Part shown: piece after piece, positions 5,916 through 13,696 of the stretch | How positions within the stretch are numbered: position 1 is the stretch's first letter | Layout: each line of letters opens with the position of its first letter | Origin: UBA3855 sp964472035 | GTDB taxonomy: Bacteria > Bacillota > Clostridia > Oscillospirales > Ruminococcaceae | NCBI GenBank assembly: GCA_964472035.1 | Contig: CAYYIT010000060.1 | Span: 1-13,731, forward strand | Reading direction: 5' to 3' | DNA length: 13,731 nucleotides | The notes under the pieces: model-generated | What the model was told of the DNA's origin: nothing | The model's input: the letters and a program-made list of their open reading frames with translations, nothing else | Databases searched by the model: none | Position numbers and translations under genes: made by a program

Positions 5916-5964
5916 GTCCGGAACAAAGAGAGTGGTGCTCCCAAAAACGATGGCACCTCCGGAC
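5916..5964 (+). promoter_or_regulatory. Structured mRNA leader of the FIST-EAL gene
   Basis: Within the predicted leader, GTCCGGA (5916-5922) pairs with TCCGGAC (5958-5964), and GGTGC (5934-5938) with GCACC (5953-5957). The two stems stack directly on the 3' side, with an 11-nt bulge on the 5' side and a 14-nt loop. It lies 27 nt before the ribosome site. I could not match it to the c-di-GMP-I (GEMM) consensus. Confidence 0.5.
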
Positions 5965-6004
5965 ATGACAACGAGCATTGACATTGTATTGGGGGGAGAA
6001 ATCC

Positions 6005-8473
6005 ATGATCACGTATAGTCATCTCTATACGACGACAGAACAGTTTGATGCATTTCTGCTTGAAAACGAGATCCCAAAGGATCGGCCGCTGCTGGTCCGC
6101 GTACATACGACCATCCATGAAGCACCGGAAATGCCGGCGCTTCTTGAAATTCTGCGCAGCAGACTGCCGCTGGCAAAGATCGTCGGCTGCAGCAGTCCGG
6201 CTGTTATTTACAATGGATGCCGCCGTGTCGGCGTGTGCCTCATCTCCATCACCGATGCGGACACATGCAGCATCGCGACCGCTTCCATCCCCTGCTTTGC
6301 AGACGGTGCGCCGGTTTCCGGCGATGCCCTTGCGGCACAGCTGTGTGAAATGCTGGAGCTTGCTGACAAGAACGGCCAGATGGTGATCTTTCTTCCGCAG
6401 CGTTATTTCCAGTGTTCGCGCTTTGCAGAGTCCGTCAGCCGCCTGGCTCCCGGCATCCGCATGATCGGCGGCGTTGCCGACGACATCCAGAACACCATGG
6501 ATACGGAACGTGAGACCCGTGACTTCACCTTCACAGAACACCACTGCGGCTATGGCTGCCTTGCAGCGGCGGTGATCACTTCGCCCGAGCTGCACTGCTG
6601 TGAGGTCTTTGCCCTCGGTATGGACAAGATCACAGAAACGGGGCCTGTGACCTCCTATGAAAAGAATATCATCCACACGATCTCCGGCAGAACGCCGATG
6701 GACTGGCTCCATGAGCTTGCCGGTGACCACATTACCTGCACGGATCTCGATATCATCCACATCTTCCCCATCTACCGCACGGGCAAGGAGATCTGCGGCT
6801 GGCCCGTTGTCTTCCTTGAGGACGGCAGTGTCATGATCGTGGATGACCTTGAAGAAAATGAAGAGATCGGCATCGGCTACCTCGACACCAATCGCGTGGT
6901 GGATGAGGTCGTGAAGATGTACCGTCAGCTGAAAAAACAACCTATCGAAACGATTTTCGCCTACAGCTGCACCCTGCGCTCCACGATTTTGCAGAACTGC
7001 TCGGAGTGGGAGCTGAGTCCCCTGACGGCGATCAATGCCTGCGGTGCCTTCCTTGGCGGCGAGTTCTTCCATGATGGCACGCGCAACTATTTCGGCAACT
7101 GCAATGTTGTCATCTCCGCGCTTGCCACGACCGAGACCTACCGGAATCTGAACACGAGCGCCCTCAACGACACCCATCACCTGTACCATGACAATGAGCA
7201 TCTTGTGGATTTCCTGACCACCAACGCCAGCGCCCTGCGCAAGGGCAAGATGGTCTACCAGGAGCTGTACTCCCGTCTCTATGTGAACGAGGCTCTGCAT
7301 CTGGGCAATACCACCAAGCTCTTCCATGACATTCAGGTCAAGAAGATGAACAAGGTCTGCATGCTTTCCGTGCGCAACGGCAGCGAGTTGGTTGCCTATG
7401 CGGGCTACAAGGCCTACGGCAGCATGATCAACGCGGTGGTGCAGAAGATCCAGACATTCTGCTGCGATCATCCGATGAAATACTACATGACCGAGCAGGG
7501 CGATGTCCTGATCGCGGCCAATAACGATATCCACGCATCCGATTTCGAGGCGCTCATGCGCCGGCTCTACGATTATCTGCAGCTGCTTGAATACAGCCGT
7601 ATGCTGCCGATCTTCGAATTCAGCCTCGTGCTGCACGCGGACAGACACCTCGTTCGCAGTGCGAAGGTCGTACAGAGCATCATGCGCACCCGCAAGGGCC
7701 AGCGCTTCATGATCTATTCCTCCGACATGGGCATGGAGGAAAACAGCGTACACGACGTCCAGATGGTGCAGGTCATCAATGACGCCATCGGCCACGGCCT
7801 CGTGCAGCCCTTCTATCAGGGCATCTATGACAACGCCCAGCAGAAGATCACGATGTTCGAATCCCTGATGCGTCTGACCGACGCCGACGGCAGGACCTAT
7901 TTCCCGAACGAATTCTTCCCGATCGCGCAGAAGTACGGCCTTTACAGCAGTCTCTCCTACCAGATGATCGAGAAGGTAATGCGCACCTTCGTAGACAAGG
8001 ACGTGCAGGTGACCATGAACCTTGCGACACAGGACATCATGGACACCCGAATGACGGACATGATCTACGATTATATGAAGCGTTCGCGCTATCCGGGACA
8101 GTTTATTTTCGAGGTGGTCGAGTCCGAGGACATCAACGACTACGACGCGATCGGTGCCTTTGCCGAGCAGGTTCACAGCTACGGCGGCAAGCTCGCGCTG
8201 GACGATTTCGGCAGCGGCTTCTCGAACCTGATGCATGTGCTGCGTCTGGATCTGGACTTCCTCAAGGTGGACGGCGGCATCATCCAGAAGGTCTGCGAGG
8301 ATGCGGACTGCCGGCAGCTGCTGGAGATGGTTTCCGTCTTCTGCAAGATGCGCGACAAGAAGGTCATCGCGGAGTTCGTCGAGAACCGCGACATCCAGAA
8401 TCTCCTGTGCAGCTATCAGGTGGACTATTCCCAGGGCTACCTGTTCTCACGCCCCGCAAAGCTTTTCACATAA
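6005..8473 (+). CDS. FIST sensor - degenerate GGDEF - EAL c-di-GMP phosphodiesterase
   Basis: Cytoplasmic signalling enzyme, 822 aa, no membrane helices seen. Start at 6005 chosen for GGGGGGAG 6 nt upstream. Order: FIST_N (about 20-215, with IVGCSSPAVI), FIST_C (about 225-370, with GAFLGGEFF), degenerate GGDEF (about 405-575, EQGDVLIAAN where GGDEF would be, so no cyclase activity expected), EAL domain (about 595-822). The EAL site is nearly complete: ESLMR in place of EALxR (E619), MNLA Asn, VVES Glu, DDFG (D733, D734), K754 in LKVDG, E790 in AEFVEN, and QGYLFSRP. It therefore probably hydrolyses c-di-GMP to pGpG. FIST domains are proposed ligand sensors for small molecules, possibly amino acids, so input likely tunes the EAL output. 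It has its own promoter and terminator, so a single-gene unit. Confidence 0.93.
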   Translation: MITYSHLYTTTEQFDAFLLENEIPKDRPLLVRVHTTIHEAPEMPALLEILRSRLPLAKIVGCSSPAVIYNGCRRVGVCLISITDADTCSIATASIPCFADGAPVSGDALAAQLCEMLELADKNGQMVIFLPQRYFQCSRFAESVSRLAPGIRMIGGVADDIQNTMDTERETRDFTFTEHHCGYGCLAAAVITSPELHCCEVFALGMDKITETGPVTSYEKNIIHTISGRTPMDWLHELAGDHITCTDLDIIHIFPIYRTGKEICGWPVVFLEDGSVMIVDDLEENEEIGIGYLDTNRVVDEVVKMYRQLKKQPIETIFAYSCTLRSTILQNCSEWELSPLTAINACGAFLGGEFFHDGTRNYFGNCNVVISALATTETYRNLNTSALNDTHHLYHDNEHLVDFLTTNASALRKGKMVYQELYSRLYVNEALHLGNTTKLFHDIQVKKMNKVCMLSVRNGSELVAYAGYKAYGSMINAVVQKIQTFCCDHPMKYYMTEQGDVLIAANNDIHASDFEALMRRLYDYLQLLEYSRMLPIFEFSLVLHADRHLVRSAKVVQSIMRTRKGQRFMIYSSDMGMEENSVHDVQMVQVINDAIGHGLVQPFYQGIYDNAQQKITMFESLMRLTDADGRTYFPNEFFPIAQKYGLYSSLSYQMIEKVMRTFVDKDVQVTMNLATQDIMDTRMTDMIYDYMKRSRYPGQFIFEVVESEDINDYDAIGAFAEQVHSYGGKLALDDFGSGFSNLMHVLRLDLDFLKVDGGIIQKVCEDADCRQLLEMVSVFCKMRDKKVIAEFVENRDIQNLLCSYQVDYSQGYLFSRPAKLFT

Positions 8474-8478
8474 CAACG

Positions 8479-8511
8479 ATCCGGAAAGAAGCGCTTCTTT
8501 CCGGATTTTTT
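8479..8511 (+). terminator. Rho-independent terminator of the FIST-EAL gene
   Basis: A perfect 12-bp stem (ATCCGGAAAGAA with TTCTTTCCGGAT) around GCGC, followed at once by six T (8506-8511), 5 nt after the TAA stop. Textbook intrinsic terminator. Confidence 0.96.
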
Positions 8512-8521
8512 GCGTCAGCGG

Positions 8522-8550
8522 TTGACGTGCTGCGGAAAATATGGTACACT
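8522..8550 (+). promoter_or_regulatory. SigmaA-type promoter of the phosphorylase gene
   Basis: -35 TTGACG (8522-8527), 17-bp spacer, -10 TACACT (8545-8550), with TGG directly before the -10. It starts 10 bp past the preceding terminator, so the phosphorylase is transcribed separately. Confidence 0.75.
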
Positions 8551-8586
8551 TAAGATACAGAAATCACTACGAAAGGCGGAATGATC

Positions 8587-9885
8587 ATGCAGATGTACGA
8601 CCTGATCGCAAAGACAAGACGGCAGGAGCCTCTTACCGGAGAGCAGATCCGGTTCCTCGTGGACGGCTTCACGGGCGGCACCATCCCCGATTATATGATG
8701 TCCGCCTGGCTCATGGCAGTCTGCTGCCGCGGACTGACCACGGAGGAGACCACGGCGCTCACGCTCGCGATGCGCGATTCCGGCGATGTCCTCGACCTCT
8801 CCCCCATCGGGCAGGTCACGGTGGACAAGCACAGCACCGGCGGCATCGGCGACAAGACCACGCTCCTCCTCGCGCCCATCGTTTCCGCCTGCGGCGGCTG
8901 CGTTCCGAAGATGTCGGGGCGCGGACTGGGCTTCACGGGCGGCACCATCGACAAGCTCGAGAGCATCCCCGGCTTCCGGACGGATCTCTCTGCGGAGGAA
9001 TTCCTCCATATTACGAAGGAACTCGGCTGCTGTGTCATTTCCCAGACCGGCAATCTCACGCCGGCGGACAAGAAAATGTACGCGCTGCGCAATCTTACGG
9101 CGACCGTGGACAGCATTCCCCTCATCTGCGCCAGCATCATGAGCAAGAAGCTTGCCCTCGGCGCGGACTGCATCCTGCTGGATGTGAAGTTCGGGCACGG
9201 CGCGTTTATGAAGACCCTCGAGGACGCAAGGACCCTCGCTGCGGCGATGGTCGATGTCGGCAAACTTGCCGGAAAACGCTGCCGCGCGGTGCTGACCGAT
9301 ATGAACATGCCCCTTGGTCGTGCCGTCGGCAATGCCCTCGAAGTGGAGGAAGCCATCCGCATCCTGCGCGGCGAGGAGCAGGGACGCCTGCGGACACTCT
9401 GTCTGCTGCTGGCGGCGGAGATGCTCGAGCTTTCCGGAAAGGGCGACCGCGATGCATGCCTTGCCATGGCCGAGGAAGCGCTCGATTCCGGCCGTGCGCT
9501 CACAAAATGCAAGGAAATGCTCGCCGCACAGGGCGGCGATGCCTCCGTTGCGGATGACCCGAAGAAGCTGCCGCAGGCGGCGGCGTCCCTCACGGTCAGG
9601 GCGGAGCACGACGGCTATGTGACCGTCATGCAGAGCGAGGAGGTCGGACTTGCCTGCCTCGAAATGGGTGCCGGACGGACTGCCGGCGGCGGCGCGCTCG
9701 ACTTCGGTGCCGGCGTGTACCTGCACCGGATCGTCGGCGAGGAGGTCCGCAGGGGCGAGCCCCTCTTCACGGTGTACGCCGCAAGCGATGCCCTCTGCGA
9801 AAAGGGTGCCGCACGCATCCTTGCCTGCACGGAGATCGGTGCAGCGCCGGAGCCGCAGCCGCTGATCGCAGAGACGATCGGATAA
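8587..9885 (+). CDS. pdp: Pyrimidine-nucleoside phosphorylase
   Basis: Cytoplasmic salvage enzyme, 432 aa, the usual family length. It splits uridine, thymidine or deoxyuridine with phosphate to the free base plus (deoxy)ribose-1-phosphate. Start at the second ATG (8587) chosen because AGGCGG is 7 nt upstream; the ATG at 8581 is only 1 nt from it. The family signature SGRGLGFTGGTIDKLE is intact. With this start, numbering matches what I recall for the Bacillus enzyme: phosphate-site K81, S83, S110 and T120, and base-site R168, S183 and K187 all present. Residues 199-210 read DVKFGHGAFMKT; the His at 204 sits where relatives usually have a small residue. Pdp versus thymidine phosphorylase (DeoA) cannot be decided by eye. 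No other deo genes adjoin it, and no terminator is seen after it. Confidence 0.95.
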   Translation: MQMYDLIAKTRRQEPLTGEQIRFLVDGFTGGTIPDYMMSAWLMAVCCRGLTTEETTALTLAMRDSGDVLDLSPIGQVTVDKHSTGGIGDKTTLLLAPIVSACGGCVPKMSGRGLGFTGGTIDKLESIPGFRTDLSAEEFLHITKELGCCVISQTGNLTPADKKMYALRNLTATVDSIPLICASIMSKKLALGADCILLDVKFGHGAFMKTLEDARTLAAAMVDVGKLAGKRCRAVLTDMNMPLGRAVGNALEVEEAIRILRGEEQGRLRTLCLLLAAEMLELSGKGDRDACLAMAEEALDSGRALTKCKEMLAAQGGDASVADDPKKLPQAAASLTVRAEHDGYVTVMQSEEVGLACLEMGAGRTAGGGALDFGAGVYLHRIVGEEVRRGEPLFTVYAASDALCEKGAARILACTEIGAAPEPQPLIAETIG

Positions 9886-9913
9886 TTTTTTGAAAAATGT
9901 CCAATATTTTTCC

Positions 9914-9937
9914 CTCTGCGCTGTTATATAAGCAGAG
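9914..9937 (+). promoter_or_regulatory. Extended -10 inside an inverted repeat, upstream of the dockerin gene
   Basis: CTCTGC (9914-9919) and GCAGAG (9932-9937) flank a TGT-TATATA extended -10 box (9922-9930). There is no good -35 at 17 bp (TTGAAA at 9890 is 28-29 bp away). The inverted repeat straddling the -10 looks like a possible repressor site. Ribosome site AAGGAG at 9947-9952. Confidence 0.4.
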
Positions 9938-9960
9938 AACCTTTTGAAGGAGTGTTGCAT

Positions 9961-11397
9961 ATGAAGAAACTGATCGGGCGTGCGGCGGCACTGCTGCTGT
10001 GCGCGGGACTTGTCATTCCGGCGGTGCCGGCAAATGCGGCGTACACGCCGGAGGAGGTCACCCTCTCCCTGCGGCCGATGGCATCGGAGGAGGCCTCCTA
10101 CGCGATCCATGAGAATACCGTCTACCTGACGGCGGAACAGGCGCAGGCAGGCGTTTCCGTACACATGGGCATCTACATCGAGGCGGATCGCAGCGATGTG
10201 ACGATCCTCAGTGCGAAGGTCGCATCCGGCTGCGAGACGATCACCTTTGACAGCGAGAGCTGCTTCAACCCCTCCGCACCGGGTTATACCGAGGAGGCGG
10301 TCACCTACACGCTGTCCGACGGCACGACATTTTCCACGGATTTCAAGCCCTTCTGCTTCGGAATGCTGACAGCGCAGGGGAGCTACCGTCCGAACTGCTT
10401 CGGCGTGAACACGGGCTTCCAGCCGGAAGCCAATACCATGATCACCATGATCACCAACACCGCGACAATGCCCTTCTTCGGGCCGGCCTCCGACGAGCTG
10501 AGCTTCGTGGAATTCGACATGGACATTGCTGCCGGAACGGCACCGGGCGTCTATGACCTCTCCTTTGTCTGCGAGGCGGACGGCACGAGTCTCGGCAAGA
10601 CCTACATTTCCAGTCTGCGCGACGGCGGCGGTTATGATGATGTGATCCCGCAGGTGGAAAACGCAAGGATCGTTATCTCCGATCAGGAGGTCATCCTGCC
10701 GGAGAAGCCCGTACCGCAGCATTTCTACACGGATGACGCAGAGCAGATCGCGTTTTCGCAGTTCTTTCCGGAGGATGCGTGCGTCATCGTTTCCGGAGAA
10801 AACGGCTATGTGACAGAGAAAATCGATTACTCGCAGATGCAGGTCCAGCCGGTGGATGCCTTTCCGGAGGAGGAACTCGACGACTACATCGCCTCGGTCG
10901 GCAATGTCGTGATGATCGAATCGGACACGACGGAACCCTCCTCGCCGAACGCCTACTGGCAGGAGCTGCAGAAGCTTGTGGAAAATAACGAGCTGTACCT
11001 CAAGATCCCGGGGCTCTTCACCATCTATCTGCAGCTTGCCTACAAGGGAGCGCCCCTGCTCCATGACGACGGCGGTGCCTCCTACGCGGCGGGCTATGTC
11101 GGACACCGCGGCGATGCGAACTACGACGGAAAAACGGACGCGGAGGATGCCTCCAAGATCCTGATGTACGCCGCGAACAAGGGTGTCGGAAACGCAGCCT
11201 CCCTGACGGGCGTTTCCACGAACGCAAGCCACCTCAGCGAGAAAATGGCGTATTTCCTTGCAGATGTGGACGGCGGTTCCCTCTCCTGCGGTGAGGACGG
11301 CAGCATGCTCGATGCGAATGACGCCAGCAGCATCCTCCTCTATGCCGCCATTGAGGGCGCAGGAATGACGCCGGATTGGGCGGAGATCCTCAAATAA
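9961..11397 (+). CDS. Secreted protein with cohesin-like region and C-terminal dockerin-like module
   Basis: Predicted exported protein, 478 aa. Start at 9961 chosen for AAGGAG 8 nt upstream and the signal peptide (MKKLIGRAA..., cleavage after ANA near residue 26). Residues about 27-210 are beta-rich; the segment from VSVHMGIYIEA to GTAPGVYDLSF resembles the strand pattern of cohesins and related carbohydrate-module sandwiches, but I cannot call it firmly. The C-terminus holds two EF-hand-like repeats: D385-x-N-x-D-G followed by DASKILMYAA, and DVDGG (D435) ... DANDASSILLYAA. The second calcium loop has about five extra residues (SLSCG). A type I dockerin is the best fit, implying attachment to a scaffoldin. 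The central 210-380 region is unrecognised. A strong hairpin terminator follows the stop. Confidence 0.78.
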   Translation: MKKLIGRAAALLLCAGLVIPAVPANAAYTPEEVTLSLRPMASEEASYAIHENTVYLTAEQAQAGVSVHMGIYIEADRSDVTILSAKVASGCETITFDSESCFNPSAPGYTEEAVTYTLSDGTTFSTDFKPFCFGMLTAQGSYRPNCFGVNTGFQPEANTMITMITNTATMPFFGPASDELSFVEFDMDIAAGTAPGVYDLSFVCEADGTSLGKTYISSLRDGGGYDDVIPQVENARIVISDQEVILPEKPVPQHFYTDDAEQIAFSQFFPEDACVIVSGENGYVTEKIDYSQMQVQPVDAFPEEELDDYIASVGNVVMIESDTTEPSSPNAYWQELQKLVENNELYLKIPGLFTIYLQLAYKGAPLLHDDGGASYAAGYVGHRGDANYDGKTDAEDASKILMYAANKGVGNAASLTGVSTNASHLSEKMAYFLADVDGGSLSCGEDGSMLDANDASSILLYAAIEGAGMTPDWAEILK

Positions 11398-11402
11398 GTG
11401 CT

Positions 11403-11428
11403 TTCCCCCTCCCTGAAGGGAGGGGGAA
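11403..11428 (+). terminator. Terminator after the dockerin gene, C-rich hairpin family
   Basis: Stem of 11 bp (TTCCCCCTCCC with GGGAGGGGGAA), loop TGAA, starting 5 nt past the TAA stop and followed by TTCTTTGTCATTTTTTT. It shares its stem with the first hairpin of the repeat at 3450 and with the one at 13677. Confidence 0.7.
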
Positions 11429-11537
11429 TTCTTTGTCATTTTTTTGCTGTTGTTCACAAAACTACCATAAAAATCGGTTATCATAATTGCAGAGAAACAG
11501 AATGGGAATCGGAATCTTTACAGAAAGCGGTGTCAGT

Positions 11538-13517
11538 ATGAACTACAAAAGCGTTCCGTGGCGCGCCATCAGTGCCGCCGCGGCATTTTCCCTCCTCGCT
11601 GCCGGATGCAACGACAGCAAGCCAACTTCCTCCTCGCAGGCCGATGCGCCCCAGAGTGCGACCGCCCCGAGCGCGGCGCTTCCGTTCGAGGAACATTCGT
11701 TTTCCACCCAGAACAGCGAGACCGTCTACACGACCCTCAGCTCGCTGAATCTCTCCGGAACGCCCTATACGAGCGAGATCGGCGCGCTCTTCACCGAGCG
11801 CGACCTCTCCGGCAGCTATGATGCCATCACCGCCGACATTGCGCTGGACGGCACCGCCGTCACCATCGACGGCTCCGGTGCCACGGCAGAAAACGGCGTC
11901 CTCACCATCACGGACGAGGGCACCTACCTCATCAGCGGTACGCTCACGGACGGACAGATCGTCGTAGACTCCGAGGGCAAGGTGCAGCTTTTGCTCGACG
12001 GCGCGGACATCACCTGCACCGACTCGGCAGGCATCTATATCCGCAGTGCCAAGAAGGCGTTCATCACAACAGTCGAGGGAACGGTCAATTCCGTCACGGA
12101 CGGCAGCAGCTATGTTTACGCCGCCGAGGGCGAAAATGAACCGGATGCCGCCATTTTCAGCACGGATGACCTCACGCTCAACGGCAGCGGCACCCTCATC
12201 GTCAACGGCAATTACAACGAGGGCATCACCTGCAAGGACAATATCGTCATCACGGACGGCACCATCGAGGTCACCGCCCCCGGCAATGGCATCAAGGGCA
12301 AGGACTACACCGCTGTCTCCGGCGGCGTCATCAGCGTCACAGCCGGTGCGGACGGCATCAAGGCAAGCAATGCAACCGACGCAGGGATGGGATTTGTCTA
12401 CATCGAAGGCGGCGTGCTGACGATCGATGCGCAGGAGGACGGCATCCAGGCAGAGACGGAGCTCCTCCTCTGCGGCGGCACCCTCGACATCCGCGCAGGC
12501 GGCGGCACTGCCAATGCGCAGCCCCATGCGGAACAGGGCTTCGGCTGGGATCAGAATCAGACCACCGCGGAATCCTCCGATTCCGTCAGCACAAAGGGAC
12601 TCAAGGCAGGCACCCTTCTCTGGATCGCCGGCAGCACCATCGGGGTGGATGCCGCGGATGACGGACTGCACTCGAACGGGGATCTCCTCATCGAAGCCAC
12701 TGATCTTTCCATTGCCGCAGGCGGTGACGGCATCCACGCCGATGCACAGGCCGAGATCAGCGGCGGCAGCGTCAGCATTACGCAGTCCTACGAGGGACTC
12801 GAAGCTGCGCGCATCCTCGTTACCGGCGGAACGGTGGACATCACTGCCTCCGACGACGGCTTCAACGGCAGCGACGGCACCTCGCAGGGCGGCATGGGTA
12901 CGCTCTCGGACTGCACGCTCGAGATCCTCGGCGGCACGGTGCATGTGGATGCCGGCGGCGACGGCATCGATTCCAACGGCACCATGCTCATCGGCGGCGG
13001 AACCGTACTGGTGGACGGTCCCACCAACAACGGCAACGGCGCCATCGACGGCAACGGCGGTATTACCTGCAGCGGCGGCGTCCTGATCGCGGCAGGCAGC
13101 TCCGGCATGGCGCAGGCACCCTCCGGTACGCAGAATTGCCTCGTCGTCACGCTCGACAGCATGCAGGAGGGCGGCACCCTCGTGACACTATGCGACGGGG
13201 ACGGTGCCGAGATCCTCAGCTTTGCACCGGAAAAGAGCTATAATTCCGTGGTGATCAGTACGCCGGCGCTTCTGACGGACAGCACGTGCAGCGTGTACAT
13301 CGGCGGCACCTCGGATGCCGTGCAGAGCTTCGGGCTGTACGAAGCCGGCGGTTACCGCAGCGACGGCACCCTTGCAGGGAGTGTGACGATCACGGAGCCC
13401 CTCTCCTACATCGGCACCGCCGGAGGCATGGGCGGCTTCGGCCACCCTGGCGGCATGCAGCCCCCTGACGGTGGAATGGGCGCTCCCGGCGGCATGCAGC
13501 CGCCCCTTCCGCGCTGA
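11538..13517 (+). CDS. Cthe_2159-like beta-helix lipoprotein, carbohydrate-binding family
   Basis: Predicted surface lipoprotein, 659 aa. Start at 11538 chosen because it directly opens a lipoprotein signal peptide ending LLAAGC (Cys24); the ribosome site is weak (AAGCGGTG), and upstream TTG/ATG frames have no better one. A Ser/Ala-rich linker follows to about residue 50. The rest is a long series of short Gly/Asp-rich turns: GNGIKGKDYTAVSGGVISV, GADGIKAS, GGDGIHADAQAEISGGSV, DDGFNGSDG, GGDGIDSNGTMLIGGGTV. This is the coil pattern of the Cthe_2159 family (a polysaccharide-lyase-like, calcium-binding beta-helix reported to bind plant cell-wall polysaccharides). The last 31 residues are Gly/Met/Pro-rich (GGMQPP repeats). 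It would sit on the outer face of the membrane, perhaps holding plant polysaccharide. Family good; catalytic or binding only, unknown. Confidence 0.87.
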   Translation: MNYKSVPWRAISAAAAFSLLAAGCNDSKPTSSSQADAPQSATAPSAALPFEEHSFSTQNSETVYTTLSSLNLSGTPYTSEIGALFTERDLSGSYDAITADIALDGTAVTIDGSGATAENGVLTITDEGTYLISGTLTDGQIVVDSEGKVQLLLDGADITCTDSAGIYIRSAKKAFITTVEGTVNSVTDGSSYVYAAEGENEPDAAIFSTDDLTLNGSGTLIVNGNYNEGITCKDNIVITDGTIEVTAPGNGIKGKDYTAVSGGVISVTAGADGIKASNATDAGMGFVYIEGGVLTIDAQEDGIQAETELLLCGGTLDIRAGGGTANAQPHAEQGFGWDQNQTTAESSDSVSTKGLKAGTLLWIAGSTIGVDAADDGLHSNGDLLIEATDLSIAAGGDGIHADAQAEISGGSVSITQSYEGLEAARILVTGGTVDITASDDGFNGSDGTSQGGMGTLSDCTLEILGGTVHVDAGGDGIDSNGTMLIGGGTVLVDGPTNNGNGAIDGNGGITCSGGVLIAAGSSGMAQAPSGTQNCLVVTLDSMQEGGTLVTLCDGDGAEILSFAPEKSYNSVVISTPALLTDSTCSVYIGGTSDAVQSFGLYEAGGYRSDGTLAGSVTITEPLSYIGTAGGMGGFGHPGGMQPPDGGMGAPGGMQPPLPR

Positions 13518-13587
13518 CATGACGCGTGGATGCGTTCTCGAAATTTTCACGCTCCCCATCTCGCGACAATAGTCCGCAAGAAACTGA

Positions 13588-13604
13588 AGCAAGCTCTGCT
13601 TGCT
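13588..13604. repeat. Hairpin in the right intergenic region
   Basis: AGCAAGC and GCTTGCT with loop TCT, about 70 nt past the Cthe_2159-like stop. No T-run follows on the plus strand. Between 13518 and 13587 I see nothing else. Confidence 0.55.
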
Positions 13605-13620
13605 CAGCTTGTCAAAAAAG

Positions 13621-13643
13621 GGGCAATTTCCTTAAAATTGCCC
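13621..13643. repeat. GGGCAATTT inverted repeat
   Basis: GGGCAATTT (13621-13629) and AAATTGCCC (13635-13643) form a perfect 9-bp stem with loop CCTTA. The 11 bases AAATTGCCCAC (13635-13645) also occur at the left end of the triple-hairpin repeat (3452-3462). Confidence 0.7.
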
Positions 13644-13676
13644 ACAGCTAACGCACGCCCTTCGGGTGCCCCTAAT

Positions 13677-13696
13677 CCCCTCCCTAAAGGGAGGGG
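13677..13696. repeat. C-rich hairpin, fourth member of the family
   Basis: CCCCTCCC (13677-13684) and GGGAGGGG (13689-13696) with loop TAAA, followed by GAAATAG. Same stem as the hairpins at 3469, 3630 and 11405, with a different loop. The element may continue beyond the window. Confidence 0.75.

Noticed and set aside
5910..6004. c-di-GMP-I riboswitch
   Set aside because: The position was tempting, but the leader is short and I could not find the conserved GEMM core; only the two-stem hairpin is supported.
5897..8236. Very long open frame on the minus strand opposite the FIST-EAL gene
   Set aside because: It is antisense to a gene with clear domains and intact catalytic motifs, has no ribosome site or recognisable domain, and is low-complexity in His/Val/Asp as expected of an antisense shadow in GC-rich DNA.
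8515..11484. 989-codon open frame on the minus strand opposite the phosphorylase and dockerin genes
   Set aside because: It spans two unrelated plus-strand genes and the spacer between them, is Arg/His/Gly-rich without motifs, and has no convincing start signals.
11481..12944. 487-codon open frame opposite the Cthe_2159-like gene
   Set aside because: The Gly/Asp repeats of the sense protein produce an Ala/Val/Asp-rich antisense frame; no independent coding evidence.
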